Source: Gimesia algae
Lineage (GTDB): Bacteria > Planctomycetota > Planctomycetia > Planctomycetales > Planctomycetaceae
Reading direction: 5' to 3'
Length of the DNA: 64,000 nucleotides
NCBI RefSeq assembly: GCF_007746795.1
Contig: NZ_CP036343.1
Coordinates: forward strand, 1,244,531-1,308,530
The notes beneath the pieces were generated by a model. The model did not search any database. It was given only the letters and a program-made list of their open reading frames with translations, and was not told where the DNA came from. A program made the position numbers and the translations under genes. Below are positions 37,099 to 48,600 of this stretch, in pieces (position 1 is the first letter of the stretch; each line of letters opens with the position of its first letter).

Positions 37099-39588
37099 AT
37101 GTCACTTATTCACCCCGGTTTATTACTTGGAATCGTTCTGGCAATAATCCCGGTGATTTTACATTTTCTGCTCCGTTCAAAACCAAAGAAACTGATCTTT
37201 CCCGCGCTGGCACTCCTGCAACGCAAAAAAATCCAGAACTCTCGTCGACTCAAACTGCGTCACTTCTGGCTGCTGTTACTCCGGATACTGGTAATTATTG
37301 TCATTGTCCTCGCATTGACCAGGCCATCTCTTCCCCCGGCCAATTATGGTTTTTCGGCGTATGAGCTGACCATGCTCATTATCATCGGGCTGATCGCGGT
37401 TCTCGTCTACATGGGGCTGATGCGTCACTATCAGAAACAACGCGTTTCTCAGCAGACGCTGAATACACGTCGCACATTTTTAAGAGGCGGAATCGGGGCA
37501 GCTGCTTTTCTCCTGGTGACGATCCTGGTTTTGTGGCCTTATCAGAGACGCATCTTTGCAGAGATTTCCGAACCGCTGCCCGCTGTGTCAGAGAACATCC
37601 CGGTCACCGCGATCTTCCTGTTTGATACCAGCCTCAGCATGGATTACCGTCAGGACAGTCTCTCTCGCCTGGATCAGGCCAGAACGATTGCTGATGAGCA
37701 TTTAAGCAACCTGCCTGCTCAGAGCAGGGTCTCTGTCATGCATAGCAGTAGTGAAGATCATTTCCCTTTTCAGTCAGATCTGACAGCAGTCCAGTCTAGA
37801 ATCAAATCACTTAAAACATCCGCTTTCTCCCTGTTTCTGGATGACCGCCTGCGTGCAGCCATCAATCGACAGGAAGATGATTTCAAACGCAACCAGACTA
37901 CGCAACAACCCGCTGCCCCCCAGTCAGCAGGCGCAGATCAATTTGTCCGGGAAATTTATATTTACACCGATCTGGCTCGTTCGGCCTGGAGAAGTCAGCC
38001 ATCTCAATCAATCAGACAACAACTGGAAAGGCTGAAATGGCTGGGAATTTATGTGATCGACGTCGGTGTCACAAATCCGAAAAACATGGGAATTTCCCAC
38101 ATTAACCTTTCGCGAGAAACAATCACGCTGGGCAATTCTGTGACGATTAAAACAGAAATCGTGACCTCTGGAATTACCACAGATAACACCACCCTGGAAC
38201 TCTATACTCAAAATGAAAAAGGTCAGTTAATCAAACGAGATCAGCGGCAGCTGTCGATCACAGGTTCCTCTGAAACCAATCCAGCTTCCGAGCCTGTAGC
38301 AAGATCAAATCAGGAAACACAACTCGAAATGAGTCTGGCCAATGTAAGTCAGAGGATCACGCAAGGCGAACTCCGCCTGACATCTTCAGATCCTTATCTT
38401 CCAGATGATGTCCGCTATTTCACGATTCTGGCAGAGCCACCTCCGGAAATATTAATTGTCAGTCCGGCCCCCGCTTCAGCCCAACTCTGGAATGCCGCAT
38501 TGGCGCCGGAGAAACTCGTCACATTAAAGAAAAACCGCTACCAATGCAAAGTGGTTTCGCTCAATGAACTGGAATCGACACCACTGGAACAATATGCAGC
38601 CGTCTATCTGATTAATGTCACCACTCTCCCTCAAACAGCCTGGCGACTGTGCACTGAGTACGCGGAAAATGGTGGCGGAGTCTGTTTCATTTTAGGCAGT
38701 GATGGAGACGCTCCGGAATCGATGATCGTCTCCTTCAATTCATTGGCAGCACAAAATTTGCTCCCCCTGGAATTACTGGGATCACTCAAATTTATCCCTC
38801 CTGAATACCTGGATCTGGAAAACAATCCCCATTCTCTGTTCGAATATTTTCAGGAACTGGGTGGGACGGGAGAACTTTCTACAATGGAAGTCTCCCGTTA
38901 CTGGCGCGTCGAACCGACCGAGAAAGGGCAGGTAATCGCGACTTATACCGACTCCAGAAACTCTCCCGCTATCATTGAACGTAATCTGGGACAGGGGAAA
39001 GTCGTCGTACTCACGACCGGCGTCGATGCATCTGGCTGGAGCCAGCTCCTGTACGCACGCTGGTCATATCTGGCATTCGCAGATCAGTTAACCCGCTACC
39101 TGATCCACACGCGATCGAATCGTGCGAATTATCTTGCTGGTGAAATCGCCCATTATCAATGGCCTGCTTCTGCCCCGACACCCGAAATATTTCTGTTAAG
39201 AACACCCGATTTAAAACAACTGTTGATCCAGGTTAAAGCGGGAGCCCAGCAGGTCACGATACCGGAAACCACCGCCGTCGGCCATTATCAGTTGATCAAC
39301 AATTCCAGTAACAGTACCCGTTCCTCCAGCGGGTTCAGTGTGAATGTCAGCCCTTTTGAAAGTAACTTCACTCCCATTTCTGTAAACGAACTTGATCAGT
39401 TTCTGGGTGCCGACCGGTACAGTATCACCCACGACATGGAAGGACTGAAACGCACGATTCGAACCGGAAGGCTCGGCGTGGAAATATTCCCCTTACTGGC
39501 AACCCTGCTGCTGCTGCTATTTTGCCTCGAACACTTTACCGCAAACTTTTTCTATGAAATCGATCAGGTAGCCGAAACGACTTCCTGA
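37099..39588 (+). CDS. BatA-like membrane protein with von Willebrand factor A domain
   Basis: The product is 829 residues. The N-terminal segment (HPGLLLGIVLAIIPVILHFL, then RSKPKKLIFPALALL) is the BatA / aerotolerance-type start. Further helices follow at about 55-77, 92-110 and 130-150. A VWA domain begins at about 168 with the metal-ion motif DTSLS. Later come Ig-like strands and an Asp/Gly-rich region resembling a class I glutamine-amidotransferase-like fold. One helix closes the protein (about 798-815). The family usually sits in operons with a MoxR ATPase and a DUF58 protein. Here the two following genes fit, but no MoxR or DUF58 gene precedes it. It probably helps assemble or fold envelope proteins. 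Confidence 0.88.
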   Translation: MSLIHPGLLLGIVLAIIPVILHFLLRSKPKKLIFPALALLQRKKIQNSRRLKLRHFWLLLLRILVIIVIVLALTRPSLPPANYGFSAYELTMLIIIGLIAVLVYMGLMRHYQKQRVSQQTLNTRRTFLRGGIGAAAFLLVTILVLWPYQRRIFAEISEPLPAVSENIPVTAIFLFDTSLSMDYRQDSLSRLDQARTIADEHLSNLPAQSRVSVMHSSSEDHFPFQSDLTAVQSRIKSLKTSAFSLFLDDRLRAAINRQEDDFKRNQTTQQPAAPQSAGADQFVREIYIYTDLARSAWRSQPSQSIRQQLERLKWLGIYVIDVGVTNPKNMGISHINLSRETITLGNSVTIKTEIVTSGITTDNTTLELYTQNEKGQLIKRDQRQLSITGSSETNPASEPVARSNQETQLEMSLANVSQRITQGELRLTSSDPYLPDDVRYFTILAEPPPEILIVSPAPASAQLWNAALAPEKLVTLKKNRYQCKVVSLNELESTPLEQYAAVYLINVTTLPQTAWRLCTEYAENGGGVCFILGSDGDAPESMIVSFNSLAAQNLLPLELLGSLKFIPPEYLDLENNPHSLFEYFQELGGTGELSTMEVSRYWRVEPTEKGQVIATYTDSRNSPAIIERNLGQGKVVVLTTGVDASGWSQLLYARWSYLAFADQLTRYLIHTRSNRANYLAGEIAHYQWPASAPTPEIFLLRTPDLKQLLIQVKAGAQQVTIPETTAVGHYQLINNSSNSTRSSSGFSVNVSPFESNFTPISVNELDQFLGADRYSITHDMEGLKRTIRTGRLGVEIFPLLATLLLLLFCLEHFTANFFYEIDQVAETTS

Positions 39589-39634
39589 ATCTGCGCCTGA
39601 ATCCATTCTATTTTATTGATTTTACAGACATATC

Positions 39635-41914
39635 ATGCAACCGATATTTGAACCAATCTGGTCCTGGCCTACGCTGATCCTGCTGATCATCGGGTTGATC
39701 ACGCTGGTTCTAACGACATATCCGAAACGTGTCCGGCATTTCTCACCGAGAATCCGCCGGCTGCTGATTGGTTTAAGGTTAACGTCTGTATTGCTACTGG
39801 TTTTCATGCTGCTGCGTCCCTCCATTGAATTCAGTGATCAAACAAAGCAGCAGTCGTGGCTGTACATCGTCGCAGATGCCAGCCGCAGCATGCAGACAGA
39901 AGATGGGCCTGGCAGCACGACACGCCGCAATGAATTATTGAAAACGCTTCAAACCGTCAAATCAGTTCTCGATAATGTTGACGAAAATATCGGTATCCGG
40001 CGTTTTGACTTCTCCAGTGAACTGGTTCCCGTTGAGACTTTTTCAGAGGAAGCTGCTGGAGAGCAGACGGCGATCGGCTATGCATTGGAAATGATTTCCA
40101 GTCAATTACAGCAGGATCGACTGGTGGGAATCCTATTGCTTTCCGATGGAGCCGAACGGACGCTGCCTCCCTATGATGTCGATGCCAAATCACAGGCAAG
40201 CTACTTCGGTGACACGGGCATTCCTATCCATACAATCGGATTTGGCTCATCCAGTCTTGAGGATACAACACTGGACCTGGTCATGGAGAGTCTGGTCATT
40301 GATCCGCTGGTATTCGAGAAAAAAAACACCCCTATCAGTGTCAAAGTTCGCAGCCTGGGAGCAGCCAATCGCGATATCACCATACGTCTGCTGGTCGAAG
40401 ACCGTACTGGAATTAAAAAAGGCGAAGCGGGGAAAATGATTCCAGCACCAGCTTACAGTAATTCCCGGGTTGCGACCCAGATCCACCCGACCCAGAATAA
40501 TGAACTGAGCACGGTGGAACTCTTCTGGACTCCGACAATTCCCGGCGAATATAAAATCGCTGTAGAAGCTGTTCCCCTGGAAGGCGAAATCAAACAGACC
40601 AACAACCGACTGGAAACGATTGTCACTGTCCAGAAAGGGGGGCTGCAGGTCGTTTATTTTGACTCCCTGCGCCCCGAGCAGAAATTCATCCGCTCTATGA
40701 ACGACCCTAAAATTCAGCTGGATTATATTCCGGTTGGCAATGGTTTTTCCAGTAGCAGGAAACCCGTCAATGCGGATCTCAAAGATCTCTCCCGCTACGA
40801 TGTATTTATCATAGGAGATGTTCCTGCCGACATTCTCGGATCGACAGTCCTCCGAAAAATTGCAGACCGCGTTGAACAGGGGGCCGGTCTACTGATGACG
40901 GGGGGGTACCATAGCTTTGGCCCCGGTGGTTATGCAGACACTCCTCTGGAGAATTTGATCCCTGTCGTCATGCGCGCCAGCGAAAAACAGAACGGAAATG
41001 CCATCGCGAAAGATCTACACTATTTGGAAGATCTGAAAATGGTACCGACCTCACTGGGACTGCAACAATATGTGATGCAGTTGGACAGTTCCCGCGAGGG
41101 AAATCAGCAAAAATGGAACTCGCTGGCCCCGCTCAAGGGAGCAAATCGTCTCAAGAAAAAATTTGAAACCGTCCAGGTCCTGGCAGAATCTGCTGGAAAT
41201 GAAGCCATCCCTTTGCTGTTTGCCTCTGATGTGGGAAATGCGCGTGTCATGGCATTCGCCGGCGATACGACTTTCCAATGGTTTCTAACCGGAAATCGCA
41301 ATGAACACGAGCGGTTCTGGAGACAGATCATTCTCTGGCTGGCCCATAAAGAAAATGATTCCGACCAGAGTGTCTGGGCACGTGTTGAACCCCGCAATGT
41401 CCCCCCGGGCAGTCAGGTTCCCATTCAGTTTGGAGCCCGGGATGACAAAGGAAAACCCATTTCAGATGTTCAATTCACGGTGCAGGTCACAGGCCCTTCC
41501 GGAAAAACCAGCAAGACGGAACTGCAGGGGGCCGCTGCAACCTCCACTACCACATATTCACAAACTCAGGAACCGGGTGATTACTGGGTCACGGTCCGTG
41601 CAGAGAAAAACGGTAACTCACTCGGCTTCGACGCCACAACTCGATTCATCGTAGATCCGCGTGATCTGGAACTGGATAACCCTGCCGCTGACTACTCCCT
41701 ATTGGAGGCCATCGCGTCACTCTCCGGAGGCAGTTCCTTGCCACCTGAAGAACTGGAAAGCTTTCTGTCGCGCATGAACAGAGAAAATTTATGGAATAAC
41801 GACCTGACACGGTACCACCGGGTGTCTCTGTGGGATAACTGGTATTTCCTGTTGTGCTTTATCCTGCTGTTGACCGCTGAATGGTTCTTCAGGAAGCATA
41901 AAGGCCTGGTTTGA
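39635..41914 (+). CDS. Membrane VWA protein with glutamine-amidotransferase-like domain
   Basis: The product is 759 residues. Two N-terminal helices (about 10-30 and 45-66) precede a VWA domain with the metal site DASRS (about 80) in WLYIVADASRSM, and LLLSDGAERTLPP later in the domain. A class I amidotransferase-like segment follows at about 385-450 (YDVFIIGDVPADILG, LLMTGGYHSFGPGGY) without an obvious catalytic triad. An Ig-like part and a final helix (WYFLLCFILLLTAEWFF) end the protein. It starts 47 bp after the BatA-like gene and resembles it in layout, so the two probably form a complex in the inner membrane. Confidence 0.87.
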   Translation: MQPIFEPIWSWPTLILLIIGLITLVLTTYPKRVRHFSPRIRRLLIGLRLTSVLLLVFMLLRPSIEFSDQTKQQSWLYIVADASRSMQTEDGPGSTTRRNELLKTLQTVKSVLDNVDENIGIRRFDFSSELVPVETFSEEAAGEQTAIGYALEMISSQLQQDRLVGILLLSDGAERTLPPYDVDAKSQASYFGDTGIPIHTIGFGSSSLEDTTLDLVMESLVIDPLVFEKKNTPISVKVRSLGAANRDITIRLLVEDRTGIKKGEAGKMIPAPAYSNSRVATQIHPTQNNELSTVELFWTPTIPGEYKIAVEAVPLEGEIKQTNNRLETIVTVQKGGLQVVYFDSLRPEQKFIRSMNDPKIQLDYIPVGNGFSSSRKPVNADLKDLSRYDVFIIGDVPADILGSTVLRKIADRVEQGAGLLMTGGYHSFGPGGYADTPLENLIPVVMRASEKQNGNAIAKDLHYLEDLKMVPTSLGLQQYVMQLDSSREGNQQKWNSLAPLKGANRLKKKFETVQVLAESAGNEAIPLLFASDVGNARVMAFAGDTTFQWFLTGNRNEHERFWRQIILWLAHKENDSDQSVWARVEPRNVPPGSQVPIQFGARDDKGKPISDVQFTVQVTGPSGKTSKTELQGAAATSTTTYSQTQEPGDYWVTVRAEKNGNSLGFDATTRFIVDPRDLELDNPAADYSLLEAIASLSGGSSLPPEELESFLSRMNRENLWNNDLTRYHRVSLWDNWYFLLCFILLLTAEWFFRKHKGLV

Positions 41915-42076
41915 CTGCCTTTACAGGCATTGTTCAATCATCGAACAGAAAATCAGGGAAAATCGTTTCTCACTAAATTTTCAGGAACATTCATACCATC
42001 ACCGACGTCGATCACTCTATAATAGGTATGAGTGAATTCTTTTCTATTTCAAATCTGATTCAGGCACAGGCTTTCC

Positions 42077-45000
42077 ATGTCAACGGCATCTAATCCGAAG
42101 CAGACGACCGAACAGCGATCAGGCCAGTATGCCAAGTTTGATGAATATGTGGATTATCAGGTCTCGAAAACCGGATCCAATATCAAAGCAAACGATCTAC
42201 TGACAACGGCAGTGGGGATTACCGCCATCTTTCTTGGCTACCTGCTGGTATTTGTCCTGTTTGATCACTGGATCATTAAAGGAGGGTTTGGTCATACCGC
42301 ACGTCTGCTGATGCTGGCGGGAGTATTTCTCGCCTGCCTGGGCTGGGCAGTCTGGAAGCTGATTTTACCCTATTTCAAAAAAGTTACGCACCTCTATTCG
42401 GCGCAAGCCCTGGAGCAGACGTCTGCTGAGATGGAAGGTTCTCTGCTCAACCTGATTGATCTCAAAAACTCCAATCGCACTGTGAATCCGGAAATCATCA
42501 ACTCCCTGGAAAAACGCGCTGCACTGACTCTTTCTCAAACCGATACCGAGCAGGCCGTCGATCGTCGTCCGCTCATGCGGCTCTCTTATATATTATTGTT
42601 TGTTGTGGCGTTGTTGTGCTTCTATGCACTCTTCTCACCAAAGGAAATCTGGCCATCAATTTCAGCGGCCATTTCATTTTCCCCGCAACGAGAATTTGCG
42701 ACTCAGACCCAGATCAACTCCGTGACACCAGGTAATACAGAAGTCCTGTCAGGAAGTCAGCTGGAAGTGATTGTTGACCTGCGCGGAGAAGTACCGGAAA
42801 CGGTAACTCTCTTTTACTCATCCAGCGACGAAGGTCGTGTGGACGAACCAGTCAAACTTCGAGCCATGGATGAGACTCTGAAACGGTACCAGGGCATGAT
42901 TGTCGGGATTAACGGACGGGGTATTCGCCAGGAATTAACCTACCATGTTCAAGCAGGAGACGCGATTTCAGAAGAGTTTCGAGTCAAAGTCATCCAGCCA
43001 CCTTCTGCGACCGTACACTCGATCCGTTATGAGTACCCAAAATATATGGAACTGGCAGCGGTCGAGCAGCCGGGCGGAGCCATTGATGCCTGGGAAGGGA
43101 CAAAAATCACCGTCGATGCCACGACGAATATGCCGATTGCTTCTTTTGAAGTTCTCTTTTCTGACGACGAAGACTCCAATTCCTTACTGGAAGAATTCAG
43201 AACCGAAAAAAAGATCAGTAAAAATTCAATTACAGCCTCCTGGAAACTGAAACTGCGTGCCGATGGAACATTCCCCAAGTTCTATCAGATCAAATGCCGC
43301 AATGAAGCAGGGCAGACCACGCTGTCGCCCACCGTCTATCCGTTGATGATCCGGCCGGACCAGCCCCCTGAAATCAGCTTGCTGACACCAAAACAGGATC
43401 TGACGATGCCTGCCAACGGTATCGTCCCCATTTCGGTAATCGCAGAAGACCCGGACTTCAAGATCCGTTATGTGAATCTGAGAGTCGATAAACAACAGGT
43501 CCGCATTCTGGATAAAACTCTCTTCGAAGGTTCCGAACAGAGCGTCGGACTGAATCACGATTTCGAACTGGGACCACTGCGACTGACTCCTGGTGAGACG
43601 ATTTATTTCTGGGTCGAAGCCCGTGATAACAAGCACCCTTCGGGAAATCGCCAGAATACACCAAAGATCAAGATTGAAATCACAGAGCCTGTCTCTGAGG
43701 AAGAAGCTCAGAAACAGTTGGAGGAACAAAAACAGAAAACCGCTCCTCAAAATCCAAACCCCGACTCCGATCAGAAAAACAAATCAGAGCCGATGGAGAA
43801 CAAGTCTGACAAAACCGACCAGAAATCGTCTGATCAGCCAGATCCAGACAAAAAAGAAGAGGGACAGCCCGGGAAGGAAACCAAACCCGGTGACGAAAAT
43901 CAGCAGGAAAAAAACGATCAAAAGACAGGCAATAAGAAATCCCAACAATCCGAATCGACCGATCCTCAGCAATCAGAAGAACCAGGCGCTGGCCAGAAGC
44001 CAAAGAAATCGGGCGAGAAACAGGAACTGGATAGCAATGGCGCTGACGATCAGGAAGCGATGAAACGCATTCTGGAACAACTGAAAAAAGAAGGCCAGAA
44101 ACCAGAACCCGGTTCAGAACCGAAACAAAAACCTGACTCTGAAAAACAAGAACCTGGAAAATCGGAAAACGATCCTCAGATGCAGGACCAGAAATCATCC
44201 GGCTCCTCAAGTGAAAAGAACAATCCCTCATCTGATACAGGTAAAGGATCTGAAGGTACTCCTCAGGATTCACCTGAAAAGAACTCCAACCCGCAGTCTT
44301 CGGATCAGGCAGACAAACCAGACAATGATCCCAGTGGTAAACAGAAACCGTCGCAGACTGGTCCCGTCCCCGAAGGCAAAAAAGAACCAGCTGCCCCCTC
44401 AGATGATGCGATGAAAAGCAAATCAAATGGAGATCCAAAGGGCAAAGCGACCCCGAACAACGATCCCGATGCCGATCCCCGGAAAACCGATAAAAATGTA
44501 GAACGCGACCCGAACCAGAAACCTGCTACTCGTCCTGGCCAAAATGATTCTTCGCAAAAGCCCAAATCGAATCATCCTGATTCGAAGTCAGAAAATACGG
44601 ACAATGCTTCGAAAACAGATCCAAAACAGGGAATGAGGAAACCGGAAAAATCAGACCAGAATCAGTCCCCTTCCGGCAAACAGCAACCTTCATCTAATCC
44701 TGATTCGAAACAGAAGCCAGATCAGCCTGATGGTTCCAATGAACCTCCTCAAGACAAAGGTCGCCCCACAGATCAGAAATCAAAACAACCACAGAATGGT
44801 GAAAAAGGCAACAGCTCTCAAAATGACCAGGGACAGAAGGGAAGCCAGCAACCGGGGAAAGGTGATTCATCCGGACAGAAAGGCAATCAGGAACAGAATT
44901 CAAAGAACCAACCTGCTGACTCAAAGCAGTCTAAGAATAAGCCAGACTCGAATAGCAAATCCAATGAAAAATCTTCGGGGCAGAACAAATCGGGCCAGAA

Positions 45001-45631
45001 CAAATCAGGAGAGAGTAAATCTGGTAAAAAAAGCGGCAATCAACCGGGCGGAAATAAAAGCGGTTCACCGGGGAAAGGACAATCCAAGTCAAAAGGAGGG
45101 CAAAGTGCTGGTTCCAGTTCCGGTCAACGTGCGGGAGACCCACAGGGCAGTGGCTCGACCAAGGGAGGCCAGTCTGCAGCAGCGGATGACCAGGATTCCG
45201 GCAACGCTTCCCCACCTGGACTGCCTGAGGCGGAAGACGCTAATCTGGAATACGGAAAAGAAGCGGCCAACCTGGTCCTGAAGCGAATCAAAGATGAGCT
45301 GAAACGTAAAGAGGTTAATCAGGAATTGCTCAAAGAACTGGGCTGGACCAAAGAAGAGATGCAGCAGTTTTCTGAGCGATTACAGAAACAGCTGCAGACT
45401 CCCGAGCAGGAATTACAGTCGCCTGCATCACTGGCCCGTAAACGTCAGTTTGAAGAAATGTTAAAATCCCTCAAACCCGCGAATCGGGCAGCACAGCGCG
45501 AACGAACCAGTACCAGAAAACAGAACACAGACAGTATTGGCCCCCGTCGCCTGCCAGTCCCCGAAGAATACCGGGAAGCATACGAAGCCTTTACGCGTGG
45601 GTTAGCTGAGAAGAAAACCTCAGATAAGTAA
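42077..45631 (+). CDS. DUF4175-like membrane protein with a very long disordered region
   Basis: The product is 1184 residues. Helices at about 44-62, 77-97 and 165-185 anchor it in the membrane. Residues 200-530 contain strands like Ig or cohesin repeats. From about 535 to 1045 it is an almost uninterrupted low-complexity stretch of Lys, Gln, Ser, Pro, Asn, Asp, Glu and Gly with no hydrophobic residues to speak of. It ends with a helical part (NLVLKRIKDELKRKEVNQEL) and a short terminal region. The middle matches the layout of DUF4175-type proteins of planctomycetes and proteobacteria found downstream of BatA/VWA genes. The disordered part may span the periplasm. It is the last gene of the group. 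Confidence 0.82.
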   Translation: MSTASNPKQTTEQRSGQYAKFDEYVDYQVSKTGSNIKANDLLTTAVGITAIFLGYLLVFVLFDHWIIKGGFGHTARLLMLAGVFLACLGWAVWKLILPYFKKVTHLYSAQALEQTSAEMEGSLLNLIDLKNSNRTVNPEIINSLEKRAALTLSQTDTEQAVDRRPLMRLSYILLFVVALLCFYALFSPKEIWPSISAAISFSPQREFATQTQINSVTPGNTEVLSGSQLEVIVDLRGEVPETVTLFYSSSDEGRVDEPVKLRAMDETLKRYQGMIVGINGRGIRQELTYHVQAGDAISEEFRVKVIQPPSATVHSIRYEYPKYMELAAVEQPGGAIDAWEGTKITVDATTNMPIASFEVLFSDDEDSNSLLEEFRTEKKISKNSITASWKLKLRADGTFPKFYQIKCRNEAGQTTLSPTVYPLMIRPDQPPEISLLTPKQDLTMPANGIVPISVIAEDPDFKIRYVNLRVDKQQVRILDKTLFEGSEQSVGLNHDFELGPLRLTPGETIYFWVEARDNKHPSGNRQNTPKIKIEITEPVSEEEAQKQLEEQKQKTAPQNPNPDSDQKNKSEPMENKSDKTDQKSSDQPDPDKKEEGQPGKETKPGDENQQEKNDQKTGNKKSQQSESTDPQQSEEPGAGQKPKKSGEKQELDSNGADDQEAMKRILEQLKKEGQKPEPGSEPKQKPDSEKQEPGKSENDPQMQDQKSSGSSSEKNNPSSDTGKGSEGTPQDSPEKNSNPQSSDQADKPDNDPSGKQKPSQTGPVPEGKKEPAAPSDDAMKSKSNGDPKGKATPNNDPDADPRKTDKNVERDPNQKPATRPGQNDSSQKPKSNHPDSKSENTDNASKTDPKQGMRKPEKSDQNQSPSGKQQPSSNPDSKQKPDQPDGSNEPPQDKGRPTDQKSKQPQNGEKGNSSQNDQGQKGSQQPGKGDSSGQKGNQEQNSKNQPADSKQSKNKPDSNSKSNEKSSGQNKSGQNKSGESKSGKKSGNQPGGNKSGSPGKGQSKSKGGQSAGSSSGQRAGDPQGSGSTKGGQSAAADDQDSGNASPPGLPEAEDANLEYGKEAANLVLKRIKDELKRKEVNQELLKELGWTKEEMQQFSERLQKQLQTPEQELQSPASLARKRQFEEMLKSLKPANRAAQRERTSTRKQNTDSIGPRRLPVPEEYREAYEAFTRGLAEKKTSDK

Positions 45632-45660
45632 ATCACAACCGACTGTAAACTGTTTCTCAC

Positions 45661-48600
45661 TTATGACAGCAGCAATTCCAGATCGTCGCTGGAAAGGTTC
45701 TTGAGGACACTCTGGTTTTCTTCCAGGATCGCATCCGCCAGTTCCCGCTTCTGCTGCTGCAACTCGGTAATCTTCTCTTCGACCGTATTGCGGCAGATCA
45801 GCTTGTAGGCAAACACGCGTTTGGTCTGGCCGACCCGATGTGCCCGGTCGATCGCCTGTGTTTCCACAGCCGGGTTCCACCACGGATCCAGAATGAACAC
45901 ATAGTCGGCAGCTGTCAGGTTCAACCCCAAACCTCCCGCTTTCAAACTGATCAGAAAAACGCCACAGTCTTTGTCAGACTGGAACCGTTCCACACGTTCC
46001 TTACGGTCCCGCGTCTGTCCATCCAGATATTCATAGACAATATTCTTCTGATCCAGGTGTTCCTGCACAATCGACAGCATACTGGTAAACTGCGAGAAGA
46101 CGAGTGCTTTATGACCTTCATCAATCAGCTCTTCCAGATGCGGTATCAGAACATCCATTTTCGCTGAGGCATCCAGAGCCCGGCCACGATCCAGCAGGGC
46201 AGGGTGACAGGCAGCCTGTCGCAGACGAAGCAGCGCCTCAAGCACATGAATTTTCGTCTTACCCATTCCTTTGGTTTCCACCATTCCCAGAATGGAGTCC
46301 CGGTAGTGTTGTCGCAGCTCGTCATACAGGTTGGTCTGTTCTTTACCCATATCGCAGTACAGGGTCTGCTCGACTTTTTCAGGCAGCTCGTTGGCAACCT
46401 GTTCTTTCGTCCTTCTCAAAATGAAGGGGCGTAATGCGTTGCCCAGCAGAACACGGGCATTTTTATCCTCGATATCATTGGTATAGGCCTTGAAGACAGA
46501 GCTGCGTCCCAGCATCCCCGGATTCAGGAACTCAAAGATCGACCAGAGATCTCCCAGATGATTTTCAACAGGAGTACCACTGAGTGCAAGACGATGGCGG
46601 GCCTGTACCAGGCGCGAAGCTTTAGCAACCTGCGAACCGGAGTTTTTGATCATCTGGGCTTCATCCAGCACAGCGTAATCAAATTGAATGTCTTTGATCT
46701 GCGTAATATCACGCCGCATCGTACCGTAAGTCGTCAGTACCAGATCATAATCGGTTATCTGCTCAATCAGCTTACTGCGATCACCGCCAGCATACTCGAC
46801 CACTTTTAGCTCAGGCGTGAACTTGGCAGCTTCCTGTATCCAGTTAAACATGAGCGATTTCGGTACGACAGCCAGCGAAGGAAGATGCTCGTCCCGAGCT
46901 CTTTTCCGTCGTAAAAGCAGCGCCAGGAGTTGAACAGTTTTTCCCAAACCCATGTCATCAGCCAGGCAGCCACCAAAATGGAAGTCCTGCAGGAACTGCA
47001 ACCAGCCCAGGCCTTCCAGCTGATATTTACGCAAGTCTCCTTTAAATCCATCGGGCTCTTTATCGATTGAGATTCCTGAGAAGGAGTGAATCTTTTCGCG
47101 GATTTCATCGAACTTGGCGTCGGTCTCTACATATTCCTGAGAATTGAGCAGAGCATCGAGCAGCGCTACCTGGTTGGGTGCAAACCGCAGATGATCTTCA
47201 TCAGTGACTGCAATCCCAGCCAGAATTCCGTATTGTTCAATCCATTCTTCCGGCAGGATTCCCAGAGACCCATCATCGAGTCGAATCGAAGAATCACCAC
47301 GTGCCAACGCAGACAGCAACTCGGGGAACCGCACCGTCTGACCTTCAAAGTCGATGTCCGCATGCAGTTCAAACCAGTCAATACCTGATTCCACTTTAAA
47401 CATCATGTTGGCAGGCTGATGAACCTGTTTGCCATCGGCGCGAACCGCCCAACCTTCTTTGATCAGTTCACGAACCGCTCCTCCCAGATCGCGTGCAGAG
47501 ATCTCAACATCCCGCCCTTGAATCCGCCGGTCAAGCAGTCTGCGAAAACCGCTGTCTTGCAGCAGGGTCCAGGCTTTGGATTCCATCTCACGATTTCTGA
47601 GAATACAGCGTTTTTCTCCCCGGTCCACGATCGCCCATTGAGTGCTCGAGCCGGATACCAGATGATCCAGATAGTTGAAGTGAATTTCACCATACAGGCG
47701 ATCCTGCTGCCAGCGTTTTTTCTGCGGCGAATGAATCAGCAGTTCCGGCTGGGGATCACAGGTTACCTCTTCCAGATGCAGTTCTTCAGGAAGTTCCAGG
47801 CGTGGAAGTACCGGCATATCCAGTAGACGATCAACCAGTTCCTGCTGCTCGCCATCTTCCACTTCAATCGTTTCATTCAGTTGAATCATTTTGATCCAGG
47901 GAAAGGCATCATAGTCTTCCAGGGGTGTTATTTTATCATTCGTCAGCACCAGCCCCCCCGCGACGATGAGTCGCGCAGAGGAGATCTGCAGAATCTCATC
48001 GTCCCGTTTCAGATGACCGTGCAGCTTCCAGTTGGATTTTTTCCGGTCTCGCTCTACTCCCATGCAGAATTCCCAGGTTTGCTCGCCATTCCATTTCAGG
48101 GAATCAACATCGTCGGGCTGACGGTCCAGATAGCGTACATGACCCGTACCACACATCAATGGCAGGATCAGTTCACACAGTTCATACGGAATGCGATAAC
48201 GAAACGCAGCGACCTGAGTTTCCGTCTGTTGCGCCCGCCAGTTGGTCCGTTCAGGCGTCCCGCCGGACAGGTAAGCCAGAATTCGTCGATCGTCTTCGTG
48301 TTCGACTTCCTGGAGCTGACCCGCCTTCAGCTTGAGAGGTTTTAACTTGCCCCATTGCCCATTCGCACGTCGCTGACGTTGAGATGTCTGAACCACCAGT
48401 TGCCCGGATTCCAGACTTTCCTCAATGTCGATTTCATAAAAGATCTCTCGTTCCTGTTGTGTGGTTTTCGAGAGAACGGGAGTCAAAGCAAACTCATTTT
48501 TAAGCTCGACCAGTCGCGCTTCCCAGTCACGCAAACGCGGTTTTGATGAAACAGCGGTCGACTGACTGCTGCTACCTGAACCCGATTTCGTTTTCCGGGA

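Noticed and set aside
43593-45281. Long Arg/Lys-rich frames inside the disordered region
   Set aside because: They are out-of-frame readings of the low-complexity repeats of the 1184-residue protein.
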